A stretch of DNA of 59,027 bases from Candidatus Hydrogenedentota bacterium (GTDB taxonomy: Bacteria > Hydrogenedentota > Hydrogenedentia > Hydrogenedentales > SLHB01). A model generated the notes under the pieces. That model made no database searches and was not told the DNA's origin. It was given only the letters and a program-made list of their open reading frames with translations. The position numbers and the translations under genes are program-made. Positions 1 through 8,366 of this stretch are shown here, one piece after another. Location of the stretch: positions 1 to 59,027 of the forward strand of contig JACQVH010000059.1 of assembly GCA_016209895.1 (NCBI GenBank), written 5' to 3'. Positions within the stretch are counted from its first letter, which is position 1. Each line of letters opens with the position of its first letter.

Positions 1-1262
1 AAGACATCCTTCGCGAGGTGATGAATACTGTCGGCAAACCGGGAAAGCTGGGTGAACACGTCAAATGTGTTATCTCGGTATCCATGCTGACGGAGGGATG
101 GGATGCCAATACCGTGACGCACATCCTCGGCGTCCGCGCCTTTGGTACGCAGTTGCTCTGTGAACAGGTTGTGGGTCGCGGGCTGCGCCGGATGAATTAC
201 ATGCCGGACGAAGGAGGCTTACTCACTCCCGAATATGCCGAAGTGTACGGTGTTCCTTTCTCGTTTATCCCCTGCGCCGGATCGAGTCCGGCGCCAGCGC
301 CGCCGCGCGAAATCTACCACGTCAAGGCCATGGAAGACCGGCTGCCGTGCGAGATCACTTTCCCGCGACTGCTCGGCTATAAGTATGAGATTCCCGCCGA
401 ACGCCTTTCAGCGACCTTTGACGAAGATTCGATCCTTGCGCTTAGTCCGGAACAAATCCCGACTTGGACCGAGAACGCGCCGATCGTCGGCGAGCACAGT
501 TATCACACGCTCGACGAGGTCAAAAACGCTCGTCACCAGGTGGTGGCCTTCACTCTGGCCAAGCTGACCCTGGAGAAATACTTTCGCGACGACGACGGCA
601 ACGAGAAGCTCTTTCTGTTTCCCCAACTTCTTGCCATCAGCCGCCAATGGATACGCGAATGCGTGCGGTGCAAGGACAACGCCTTCATTCAGATGCTTCT
701 CTTCCACGAAAACGCCCACAATGCCGCGGACCGCATCTACCGCGCCGTCGTGCGGTCTACGCGCGGAGAAAAGCGTATCAAGCCCATCTTCAAGCCGTAT
801 GACACGCTCGGCTCGACGCGTCATGTCGCCTTCGATACCAGTCGGCCCGTCTTTCTGACTGACCCCGGTCGGTGCCACATTAACTACGTCGTGGCGGACA
901 CCGATTCCTGGGAACAAAAAATGGCCCAGACCCTGGAAGACATGCCGGAAGTGAAGTCTTACGTGAAGAACCACAATCTCGGATTCATCATCCCTTACAC
1001 TGTGGACGGCGAGGAACGCAGCTACACCCCCGACTTCATTGTCCGCATCGAGGACGGCCGCCGCCCCGACGACCTACTCAACCTCATCATCGAAGTCACC
1101 GGCGCGGCCCGCAAGGACAAAGAAGCCAAAGTCGCTACCGCCCGCAACCTCTGGGTCCCCGCCGTCAACAATCACGCCGCTTTCGGACGCTGGGACTTCA
1201 TCGAAATCACGGACCCCTGGGACGCGAAGAAGGATATTTGGAGTACAATACGCGCATGTTAA
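1..1262 (+). CDS. Helicase-nuclease, type III Res-like (5' end outside window)
   Basis: C-terminal 420 residues of a large restriction-type helicase; the frame is open from base 3, so the start lies upstream of the window. Residues encoded near bases 85-200 hold helicase motifs V and VI (TEGWDANTVTHILG, then QVVGRGLRR). Near bases 1025-1110 there is a PD-(D/E)xK-like nuclease signature (PDFIV, then LIIEVTG). This arrangement matches Res subunits of type III-like systems (the BPTD_3080 kind, as I recall it). It should translocate on DNA with ATP and cleave it. Its stop codon overlaps the start of the ATPase gene, and a methyltransferase follows, so the three genes form one operon. A small GCGCCGGA/TCCGGCGC palindrome lies in frame at 274-294. 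The domain call is firm; system type is inferred. Confidence 0.85.
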   Translation, partial: DILREVMNTVGKPGKLGEHVKCVISVSMLTEGWDANTVTHILGVRAFGTQLLCEQVVGRGLRRMNYMPDEGGLLTPEYAEVYGVPFSFIPCAGSSPAPAPPREIYHVKAMEDRLPCEITFPRLLGYKYEIPAERLSATFDEDSILALSPEQIPTWTENAPIVGEHSYHTLDEVKNARHQVVAFTLAKLTLEKYFRDDDGNEKLFLFPQLLAISRQWIRECVRCKDNAFIQMLLFHENAHNAADRIYRAVVRSTRGEKRIKPIFKPYDTLGSTRHVAFDTSRPVFLTDPGRCHINYVVADTDSWEQKMAQTLEDMPEVKSYVKNHNLGFIIPYTVDGEERSYTPDFIVRIEDGRRPDDLLNLIIEVTGAARKDKEAKVATARNLWVPAVNNHAAFGRWDFIEITDPWDAKKDIWSTIRAC

Positions 1263-2986
1263 CTCGAATGAGGATCCGCAACTTCAAGCGATTCAAGGAC
1301 GTCAATATTGAACTTGGCAAAGCCGTCGTCCTCATCGGGCCCAATAACTCCGGCAAGACGACAGCGCTCCAGGCCCTCGCTTTGTGGGATGTCGGTTTAA
1401 GACGTTGGAATGAGAAGCGGCAAGGGAAATCCTCACCAGAGAAGCGACCCGGTGTCACTGTGAACCGTCGGGATTTGGTTTCTATCCCCGTACCTGATGC
1501 AAACCTGCTTTGGCGCGACTTACATGTACGCGACGCGGAACGGGTCGAAAAAAACGGAAAGCAATCCCCCAAGACACAAAACGTCCGAGTTGATGTTATT
1601 GTGGATGGCGTTACCCGCGATAAGTCGTGGTCCTGTGGACTCGAATTCGATTATGCCAACGATGAGTCTTTCTACTGCCGCCCACTCAGAATTGGGGAGA
1701 ATTCTACGCGCATGTCGGTGCCGGAGGAGGCTAAGGATATCCGCGTCGCGTTTCTCCCGCCCATGTCCGGCTTGGCAGACCGTGAATTCGTGAAGCAACC
1801 GGGCGAGATCGGCGTCCTCATCGGTCAGGGCCAAACCGCACAAGTTCTCCGAAACCTCTGCTTCCAAATACACGAGAACAAAGAGTCCCGTCATTGGGAA
1901 GACTTAGTGCAACACATCCGAGACTTGTTTGGCGTGGAGCTCTTGGAGCCGCAGTATATTGCTGAGCGCAGCGAAATCACGATGACATACAAGGCAGGAC
2001 AGACCACGCTCGATTTATCCTCGTCAGGCCGAGGTCTGCAACAGACCCTCCTCCTGCTTGCCCACCTCTACGCCAATCCGGGGGCGGTTCTCCTGCTGGA
2101 TGAGCCTGACGCGCACCTCGAAATCTTGCGTCAACGACAGACATACAACCTGTTGATTCAGGTCGCCGAATTGCAGGGTTCGCAAATCATCGCGGCCAGT
2201 CATTCCGAGGTTGTACTCAATGAAGCTGCCGGACGTGATACGGTAATTGCGTTTGTGGGCAAGCCCCATCGTATTGACGATCGTGGTTCCCAAGTCCTGA
2301 ATTCCCTACGAGACATCGGCTTCGATCAATACTACCAGGCGGAAGAGACCGGGTGGGTGTTGTACTTGGAAAACTCCACCGATCTCGCCATCCTTCAGGC
2401 TTTCGCCAAGACTCTGGATCATGAAGCCCGGTCTCTCCTTGAACGCCCATTTGTGAAGTACGTCGAGACGAATCTGCCGCAACGAGCACGCGATCACTTC
2501 TACGGACTACAGGAAGCCAAGTCCGATCTGGTGGGCATTGCCATCTTTGACCGCCTCGAGCAGCAGTTGGAAAGGGACAAGCCCCTGGTCGAACTCATGT
2601 GGAAGCGGCGCGAAATTGAGAACTATTTCTGCGCCGAAGATGTCCTTCTCGCCTTTGCCGCCCACGACCTTCCTGATGACCTTTTGGGGCACGCGGAGGC
2701 GGAGAACCGTGTGCAAGTAATGCACGAGTCGATTGCCGAGGTCACCAAATTTCTCGAGATTGATGACAAGAACCCATGGTCTCCCGACGTAAAGGCTAGT
2801 GACGAAGTTTTGGACCGAATCTTTAGGCAGTTCTTCAAGAGACTTCAACTCCCGCTCGAGTTAAGAAAGTCCGATTATCATATCCTCGCCGGCCTTGTCC
2901 CCAAAGACTGGATCGATAGCGAAATTACCGAAAAGCTCGACGCCATCGTCGCTTTGGCCAAGAAGGCGCGGCCCAGAAGGGGGTAG
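1256..2986 (+). CDS. AAA/ABC-type ATPase with OLD-like TOPRIM tail
   Basis: A 576-residue protein starting at the ATG that overlaps the upstream stop (ATGTTAA), which suggests translational coupling; a TTG at 1238 is possible but less attractive. Walker A GPNNSGKT is at residues 28-35. An ABC-like signature (SSGRGLQQ) and Walker B LLLDEPDAHLE follow near 260-290, then a switch histidine (ASHSEVV). The C-terminal third has TOPRIM-like landmarks: an acidic LYLENSTD near 368, IFDR near 430 and REIENYF. This is the OLD-family layout, in which an SMC-like ATPase controls a TOPRIM nuclease. It lies between a restriction helicase and a methyltransferase, so a defence role is inferred. The second TOPRIM acidic pair looks degenerate (one D in IFDR), so nuclease activity is uncertain. 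Confidence 0.8.
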   Translation: MLTRMRIRNFKRFKDVNIELGKAVVLIGPNNSGKTTALQALALWDVGLRRWNEKRQGKSSPEKRPGVTVNRRDLVSIPVPDANLLWRDLHVRDAERVEKNGKQSPKTQNVRVDVIVDGVTRDKSWSCGLEFDYANDESFYCRPLRIGENSTRMSVPEEAKDIRVAFLPPMSGLADREFVKQPGEIGVLIGQGQTAQVLRNLCFQIHENKESRHWEDLVQHIRDLFGVELLEPQYIAERSEITMTYKAGQTTLDLSSSGRGLQQTLLLLAHLYANPGAVLLLDEPDAHLEILRQRQTYNLLIQVAELQGSQIIAASHSEVVLNEAAGRDTVIAFVGKPHRIDDRGSQVLNSLRDIGFDQYYQAEETGWVLYLENSTDLAILQAFAKTLDHEARSLLERPFVKYVETNLPQRARDHFYGLQEAKSDLVGIAIFDRLEQQLERDKPLVELMWKRREIENYFCAEDVLLAFAAHDLPDDLLGHAEAENRVQVMHESIAEVTKFLEIDDKNPWSPDVKASDEVLDRIFRQFFKRLQLPLELRKSDYHILAGLVPKDWIDSEITEKLDAIVALAKKARPRRG

Positions 2987-2990
2987 TTCC

Positions 2991-5900
2991 ATGGCGCGAA
3001 ATAAGAAACCAACGACCATCCCCGTCGAATCCCTGAAACACAAAGACAAGCGCGCGAACATCCCCACCCGCGAGTTGCAGGATTTCGTCCGCGAGGACGA
3101 GGCCGCGCCGAAGACGCTCCTTTATCCGCGCGACCCGTCCCTCGACCCGCAGTTGGTCTGGAAGGGCAAAGACGAGCAGGACCGCGAAGACCTCGCCGTG
3201 CCCCTGGTGCCCGTCTACATCCAGGAGAAGATACACCCCCAAGCCCTCATCGAGTACCTGCGCCAGACCGCCCTCCCCCCGCATGCGGGGGGAATTGAAG
3301 GGGGGCCAGTCGAGCAATTAAACCTCTTCGCCGACTTCATCGGCATCAAATTCGAGGAACTGATCGAGTTCTACCGCCACGAACAGAACTGGGCCAACCG
3401 CATGATCCTCGGCGACTCCCTCCTCGTCATGTCCTCCCTCGCCGAGAAAGAAGGACTCAAAGGCAAGGTCCAGATGATCTATTTCGACCCACCCTACGGC
3501 ATCAAGTTCGGCTCGAACTGGCAGGTCAGCACCCGCAAACGCGACGTCAAAGACGGCAAGGCCGAAGACGCCTCCCGCCAACCCGAACAAGTCCGCGCCT
3601 TCCGCGACACTTGGCAATTCGGCATACATTCTTACCTGGCGTATTTACGCGACCGTCTCTTAATTGCTCGCGACCTGCTAACGGAGACTGGGAGCATCTT
3701 CATTCAGATTGGTGATGAGAATGTACATCTGGTCCGGTGCGTCTTGGATGAAGTGTTCGGATCCGTGAACTTCTGTTCGCAGATTACATTCCGAAAGACA
3801 ACCGGAGCCGGTAGTCCTATGGGCGGGACTGATGTAATTGCTTCTGTGGGCGACTACATTCTTTGGTTCGCCAAGAATAAGGATCAGGTAAAGTACCGGC
3901 AGCTCTACGAGTCTCGACTCGGAGAAGGTTGGGTCAATTATGATTATGTATTCTTGCCGGATGGCACGTATCGAAAGATGACCAGGGAGGAACGTGAGAA
4001 CTGGTCTCTATTGGACAAAAATGCGCGCGTGTATCGGAGGGATAACCTCACGTCGACCTCTTCGACGGGAGAGGCCGCACTACCCTTCGTCTTTGAGGGC
4101 GTCAGCTATTCGCCCCTGCCTGGCGGATGGAAGACCTCCCGCGACGGCATTGCACGACTCGCTTCGGCTAAGCGTTTGGAAACGTATGGTAAGACCCTCG
4201 CGTATCGTCGCTTCGCAGCTGATTTTCCTTGGTTCCGCCTTCCGAATCTTTGGGAGGACACAGCTACGGGAGGCTACGCGGAAACAAAGTCCTATGTTGT
4301 CCAGACGATAACTCGAGTTATTGAACGCTGCCTTCTGATGACCACCGACCCCGGCGATCTCGCCCTCGACCCGACGTGTGCGCGAAAGGGGACGCGGGTG
4401 ATGGTCCCACTCGAGTTGCCGGTAGATGGAGATATGGCCCCCCTTAATCCCCCCGCAAGCGCGACCCCCCTTAATCCTCACGACCGATCCCCCAACCCGC
4501 GCCGCCAACACCTGTGCCCCCTTAATCCCCCCGCAAGCGGGGCCCCCCTTAATCCCCCCGCAAGCGGGGGGAGGGCATGTGACGTAGTTGTGATCGCGAA
4601 AGAGAAGTGCGGTATGGCGGACCCCGTCTCGTGTACGGGAAAGAGCCCGGAAGTTAGGACCAAGACCGAAGGTCATAGTGCCCCCTCCCCGTTTCCGTTT
4701 ACGGGGAGGGTTGGGGTGGGGCTGCTTCCAATCGAAGATCTCAAACCTGGTGATTGGGTCTATAGTCATGATGGGCATCCACACCAAGTCGCCCGCAGCA
4801 TCGTCCGTCGTTACCATGGACTCATGATTGGCCTCCGACACCACCGATGTAAGGATACCTTGTGGGTCACCGGCGACCATCTCATCCTCGCCCAAAGACG
4901 AGTCCGATCATTGGGTCCCCGCGGTGGTTGGAAGAATGTCCCCAAGTCCCACTTCAAGAGGGCCCGCACTCTGCGGAAAGAAATGACCGTACCGGAACGC
5001 ATCCTCTGGTCTCATCTACGTGAAAATCAACTGGGCGTCAAGTTCCGTCGCCAACATCCCGTCGGACCGTACATCGCCGATTTCTACTCGCGCCAAGCCG
5101 CACTCGTCGTGGAAGTTGATGGCGAAATTCACGGGCACCGCGAGGCCATGGCACACGACTTGGAACGGGACCGCTATATGAGGAACCTCGGGCTTCGCGT
5201 ACTCCGGTTTACGGCCTCGGAGGTAACCGCCAGACCAAGGGACGTGATCGATACGATAGCGGATGCTTCGACGGAGACCGTGCTACGTGATGACGACGCC
5301 AAGCAATGGCGTCGTGCCGATGAATTGCAGGTCGGGGATTTTGTCTATCACGGAATTGAACTTTCCGCTGTTCCCATCACTTTCATAGATCGTATGGAGA
5401 CCTTGGAAGAAGTCTATGATCTTGAGGTAGAGGGGTCGCACTCGTTCCTTACCGAAATCTGTGCCATTCACAATTGCGGCTCCGGCACCACGGCGTACGT
5501 CGCGGAACAGTGGGGCCGGCGCTGGATCACGATTGATACCAGCCGGGTGGCGCTGGCCTTGGCGCGGACGCGCCTGATGTGCGCGAAGTATCCCTACTAC
5601 CTGCTGACGGATTCATCGGAAGGGTTGCAGAAGGAAGCCGAACTTTCGGGAAAGGTCCCACCATCGCAAAAGACCGATAACGACATCCGCAAAGGCTTCG
5701 TCTACAAGCGGGTCCCGCACGTCACGCTGAAGTCCATTGCGAACAACCCGGAGATACGCGAAGGCATGACCCGCGAAGAGATTGACCGGGCCATCGCAAA
5801 GTACGCCGATACCGAGACCCTATTTGACCAACCGTATGAGGACCCAAAGCGGATTCGCGTGAGCGGCCCCTTCACCGTGGAGAGTCTTTCGCCACACCGG

Positions 5901-6830
5901 ACACTTGGTGCTCAAGACTCAGATACTCCCATTTCAAATGGGAGCTACACGACTGGGAGCTACGGAACTGGGAGTTGCGCATTGGGGGCCGCTCAGTTCG
6001 AGACGATGATCATCGAGAACTTGCGCAAAGCCGGCGTCCAGAATACCAAGCGTAACGAACGCCTCTCGTTCAGCCGCCTCGAACCGTATGCGGGTACTTG
6101 GATTCAAGCCTCGGGCGAGTACACCGACACAGCAGGCGAGGCGAAGCGCGTGGCGGTCAGTATCGGCCCCGAACATGGCACCGTCGGACCCGAGCAGGTC
6201 AAGGAGGCCGCGAAAGAGGCTCTGCGCGGAGTTGGGTTCGATATCCTCGTCGTGTGCGGGTTCGCCTTCGACGCCCACGCCGGCGAAACCGCCAAGGAGT
6301 TCACCCCCGAATCTCTCAAGAAGGATGGCCCCACCTTTGCCGTAACCGAAGAAATGCGCCAGTACGGTAAACTGCCTATTCTCCTGGCCCGGATGAATCC
6401 CGACCTCGCAATGGGCAACGAACTCCTCAAAAAGACCGGCGCGGGAAACCTGTTCATGGTCTTCGGCGAGCCCGATCTCAAACTGCACGATAACGGCGAC
6501 GGCCAGTTAATTGTGGAACTATTCGGCGTGGACGTGTACGACCCCACCACCGGCGAAATCCGTAGCAACACCACTGACGACGTCGCCTGCTGGTTCGTTG
6601 ATAGCGAATACAACGGCGAGAGTTTCTTCGTCCGCCACGCCTACTTCACGGGCGCCGGCGATCCTTACGAGAAACTGAAGAGGGCGCTGCAGGCCGAAAT
6701 TGACGAGGCCGCGTGGTCCTCGCTTTACACGACCAAAAGCCGCCCCTTCGCCAAACCCAAGACCGGCAAGATCGCCGTCAAAGTCATCAATCACTATGGC
6801 GACGAAGTGCTGAAAGTCTACGACGTTTGA
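2991..6830 (+). CDS. Site-specific DNA methyltransferase interrupted by an intein
   Basis: A 1279-residue precursor; removing the intein leaves a 913-residue enzyme. The ATG lies 4 bases after the ATPase stop with a GA-rich Shine-Dalgarno. Catalytic motif IV DPPY is near residue 165 and SAM-binding motif I (LDPT|CGSGTT) follows it, the beta-class order used by type III Mod-like amino-methyltransferases. The intein interrupts motif I between DPT and CGSGTT, so the enzyme should be inactive until spliced. Later sequence (RKGFVYKRVPHVTLKSI, then MIIENLRKAGVQNT) is typical of the large methyltransferases paired with Res-like helicases. It should protect host DNA from the helicase-nuclease encoded upstream. 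Two other spots (3275-3307 and 5927-5982) are in-frame palindromic or tandem inserts in the extein. Confidence 0.9.
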   Translation: MARNKKPTTIPVESLKHKDKRANIPTRELQDFVREDEAAPKTLLYPRDPSLDPQLVWKGKDEQDREDLAVPLVPVYIQEKIHPQALIEYLRQTALPPHAGGIEGGPVEQLNLFADFIGIKFEELIEFYRHEQNWANRMILGDSLLVMSSLAEKEGLKGKVQMIYFDPPYGIKFGSNWQVSTRKRDVKDGKAEDASRQPEQVRAFRDTWQFGIHSYLAYLRDRLLIARDLLTETGSIFIQIGDENVHLVRCVLDEVFGSVNFCSQITFRKTTGAGSPMGGTDVIASVGDYILWFAKNKDQVKYRQLYESRLGEGWVNYDYVFLPDGTYRKMTREERENWSLLDKNARVYRRDNLTSTSSTGEAALPFVFEGVSYSPLPGGWKTSRDGIARLASAKRLETYGKTLAYRRFAADFPWFRLPNLWEDTATGGYAETKSYVVQTITRVIERCLLMTTDPGDLALDPTCARKGTRVMVPLELPVDGDMAPLNPPASATPLNPHDRSPNPRRQHLCPLNPPASGAPLNPPASGGRACDVVVIAKEKCGMADPVSCTGKSPEVRTKTEGHSAPSPFPFTGRVGVGLLPIEDLKPGDWVYSHDGHPHQVARSIVRRYHGLMIGLRHHRCKDTLWVTGDHLILAQRRVRSLGPRGGWKNVPKSHFKRARTLRKEMTVPERILWSHLRENQLGVKFRRQHPVGPYIADFYSRQAALVVEVDGEIHGHREAMAHDLERDRYMRNLGLRVLRFTASEVTARPRDVIDTIADASTETVLRDDDAKQWRRADELQVGDFVYHGIELSAVPITFIDRMETLEEVYDLEVEGSHSFLTEICAIHNCGSGTTAYVAEQWGRRWITIDTSRVALALARTRLMCAKYPYYLLTDSSEGLQKEAELSGKVPPSQKTDNDIRKGFVYKRVPHVTLKSIANNPEIREGMTREEIDRAIAKYADTETLFDQPYEDPKRIRVSGPFTVESLSPHRTLGAQDSDTPISNGSYTTGSYGTGSCALGAAQFETMIIENLRKAGVQNTKRNERLSFSRLEPYAGTWIQASGEYTDTAGEAKRVAVSIGPEHGTVGPEQVKEAAKEALRGVGFDILVVCGFAFDAHAGETAKEFTPESLKKDGPTFAVTEEMRQYGKLPILLARMNPDLAMGNELLKKTGAGNLFMVFGEPDLKLHDNGDGQLIVELFGVDVYDPTTGEIRSNTTDDVACWFVDSEYNGESFFVRHAYFTGAGDPYEKLKRALQAEIDEAAWSSLYTTKSRPFAKPKTGKIAVKVINHYGDEVLKVYDV
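3275..3307 (+). repeat. Palindromic repeat inserted in frame in methyltransferase
   Basis: A perfect 18-base palindrome (CCCCCC-GCATGC-GGGGGG, 3275-3292) followed by AATTGAAGGGGGG. It is the reverse-complement orientation of the C-rich CCTTAATCCCCCCGC elements found inside the intein at 4436-4576. It is read as a PPHAGGIEGGP insert, which looks foreign between RQTAL and VEQLNLF. Confidence 0.75.
4436..4576 (+). repeat. Cluster of CCTTAATCCCCCCGCAAGCGGGG-type repeats in intein
   Basis: Three recognisable copies plus one partial copy of a C-rich element. Each has the core CTTAATCCCCCCGC, then AAGCGGGG, whose CCCCGC-AA-GCGGGG part is a hairpin. They begin near 4438, 4465 (partial, ending TCCTCACG), 4516 and 4542. 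All are translated in one frame, giving LNPPASG motifs. A related element in opposite orientation lies at 3275-3307. Confidence 0.85.
4683..4722 (+). repeat. CCCTCCCCGT...ACGGGGAGGG hairpin repeat in intein
   Basis: A 10-base perfect inverted repeat (4683-4692 with 4701-4710) with an 8-base loop, followed by TTGGGGTGGGG. It is translated in frame as a PSPFPFTGRVGVG segment just before the intein's IEDLKPGDWV. It is a second repeat family, distinct from the CTTAATCCCCC elements. Confidence 0.75.
4962..5268 (+). other. DUF559 (Vsr/PD-(D/E)xK-like) nuclease domain inside the intein
   Basis: About 100 residues resembling DUF559 endonucleases. The start contains MTVPERILWSHLR and GVKFRRQHPVG. The catalytic-looking centre is ADFYS with EVDGEIHG, and the end is RDRYMRNLGLRVLRF. 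Free-standing DUF559 proteins have the same order and belong to the Vsr-like branch of PD-(D/E)xK nucleases. Its place between intein blocks B and F is where a homing endonuclease normally sits, so I infer that it promotes intein homing. Vsr-like homing nucleases have been described in fractured genes with split inteins; a DUF559 version in an intact intein is less familiar to me. Confidence 0.85.
5927..5982 (+). repeat. Hairpin plus ACTGGGAG tandem repeat in methyltransferase C-extein
   Basis: CTCCCATTT-C-AAATGGGAG is a 9-base hairpin at 5927-5945, followed by further ACTGGGAGCTAC-like units up to about 5982. It is translated as a Ser/Gly/Thr-rich stretch (SNGSYTTGSYGTGSC) directly before FETMIIENLRKAG. 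It looks like an in-frame insertion between conserved segments. Confidence 0.65.
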
Positions 6831-6958
6831 CCGCGAGTGGCTGCACCCTGACGTAACCTACGTAACGAACAAGGCTACTTCTGCCGCGCGGGGCGGTCGT
6901 AGCTTAGGTCCTTTAGGCGCCTTACTTCGTGCCGCTTCGCCTCGCCAAAACTGTCAAC

Positions 6959-8077
6959 TCAATGGTGCGAGAAGCAGCGCTCCATGGTGAAGGCCATGGC
7001 GGCGCCGGCTTCGTTGCAGGCCTCGACGACTTCGTAGTCGTTGACGCTGCCGCCCGGCTGGACAAAGGCGCGGATGCCGGCGCGCGCGGCGATATCTACG
7101 GAATCACGAAAGGGGAAGAATCCGTCGGACGCGATCACGGCCCCGTCGAGCGTCTGCGCGCCCTTGTACTTGGTCTGCGCCTTGGCGATGGCTTGCTCGA
7201 CGGCGCCGACGCGGTCCTGCTGGCCCGTTCCCACCGCGAGCGTCTCGCCGTTCTTGGCAATCACGCAGCCGTTGGACCGGACGTGAATGTTGACGTACCA
7301 GGCAAACAGCAGGTCATCAGCCTCCTGGGTCGTGGGTGTCCGCGCAATCTCGAGACGACCCTTGGTCTTATGGTCGGCGTAGGCCGGAACCAAGTCATCG
7401 GCCGAGCGAATCCTGGAAAGATACGGCTTGGCCAGCACCAGGCTTCCGTCGTCAAACACTTTGATCTCCGTTACGTCGGTGTCGTCTTCGAGGAACTTGG
7501 GTAAGGTTCCGAAGTCGGGCAGTTTGACGATGCGAATATCTTTATTGCGCTTGAATCGTTCGAAATCATGGAAACATTGCAGCGCGCCGTCGGTGAAGCC
7601 GGGCGCAGCCACGCCTTCGATGACGGTCCGCATCATCTCCACGGCACAGTCGGTGTTCACTTCACAATTCAAGACGGCCACTCCGCCGAAGGCGGCTTGC
7701 GGGTCGGCCTCGCGGGCGCGGTAGTAAATTTCGGCGGCGGGTATACCGCTGTGTTGCATCGCGACGCCGGAAGGGTTGCAATGCTTCATAATCGCGCAGG
7801 CCGGGCGCGATAGATACTTCAGGATTCCCGCGGCGTGATGAATGTCCTCGAGGTTAGTCTGCGACAGGCCGCTCTTGCCCGTCTTGAGCAGCCGGTAACC
7901 GCCCAGGACCACGTTTGCGCCCTCGACCGGCCGGTAGAACGCCGCGGGCTGGTGCGGGTTGGTGCCGTATCGGAGGTCTTCCACCTTGGCATACGTCCGG
8001 CCCAACAGGTCCACGGTTGCTGGGAATTCCCCCTCGGTGCGCGTCCGATACATCTGTTTCAGGTCTTTGTCCGTCAT
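6959..8077 (-). CDS. purH: AICAR formyltransferase, stand-alone PurH C-domain
   Basis: A 372-residue protein homologous to the AICAR transformylase half of PurH. It catalyses the formyl transfer from 10-formyl-THF to AICAR in purine synthesis. Landmarks are DLRYGTNPHQPAAFYR near the N-terminus, the catalytic Lys-His in AIMKHCNPSG, and a C-terminal FVQPGGSVND followed by AMVFT-like sequence ending near CFSHH. The usual N-terminal IMP cyclohydrolase domain of bifunctional PurH (about 520 residues) is absent, and no remnant lies upstream. IMP closure must be encoded elsewhere. I chose the ATG at 8077; a GTG at 8095 would add six residues. The gene is convergent with the methyltransferase. Confidence 0.9.
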   Translation of the reverse strand: MTDKDLKQMYRTRTEGEFPATVDLLGRTYAKVEDLRYGTNPHQPAAFYRPVEGANVVLGGYRLLKTGKSGLSQTNLEDIHHAAGILKYLSRPACAIMKHCNPSGVAMQHSGIPAAEIYYRAREADPQAAFGGVAVLNCEVNTDCAVEMMRTVIEGVAAPGFTDGALQCFHDFERFKRNKDIRIVKLPDFGTLPKFLEDDTDVTEIKVFDDGSLVLAKPYLSRIRSADDLVPAYADHKTKGRLEIARTPTTQEADDLLFAWYVNIHVRSNGCVIAKNGETLAVGTGQQDRVGAVEQAIAKAQTKYKGAQTLDGAVIASDGFFPFRDSVDIAARAGIRAFVQPGGSVNDYEVVEACNEAGAAMAFTMERCFSHH

Positions 8078-8366
8078 GGTCCATTCCACGTCCACTCGCC
8101 AGTCACGGCAGCGCCGTCACAAACCGTGGTCATCCTGACACACGGTCCGGAAAGAAATCAAAGCTAATCTGGGCCCAAGGACGACCACCGTGCCACTCAC
8201 CCCTCGATAACTAACCCTCGACCCCGAATTCTATACCTTGTCTCCAGCAAAGTTTGCACGCCGGTCCGATCATGTGGTATGTTTCGGCGCTATTCAATTC
8301 ACAGGGGTCATTGGTTCGGTCGAGTGAGTGTCACTAATCGTGACCGGACTTCCACGGTTCCGGGTG

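Larger units (their letters stand above)
4377..5474 (+). other. Intein with DUF559/Vsr-like nuclease, in methyltransferase motif I
   Basis: In-frame 366-residue intein, precursor residues 463-828. Splice block A is C1-ARKGTRV. Block B carries the TGDH motif near intein residue 165 (WVTGDHLILA). Block F is VYDLEVEGSHSF, and block G ends AIHN with Cys as the +1 extein residue. The exteins join as DPT-CGSGTT, an exact SAM-binding motif I. Between blocks B and F sits a DUF559-type nuclease rather than the usual LAGLIDADG domain. Between block A and IEDLKPGDWV there is an unusual stretch of about 105 residues built from palindromic repeats (4436-4576 and 4683-4722). Every splicing residue expected for a class 1 Cys intein appears present, so it should splice. 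Confidence 0.92.

Noticed and set aside
274-294. GCGCCGGA/TCCGGCGC palindrome in the helicase gene as another mobile repeat.
   Set aside because: Short, single, and no matching copy elsewhere in the window; probably chance in GC-rich code.
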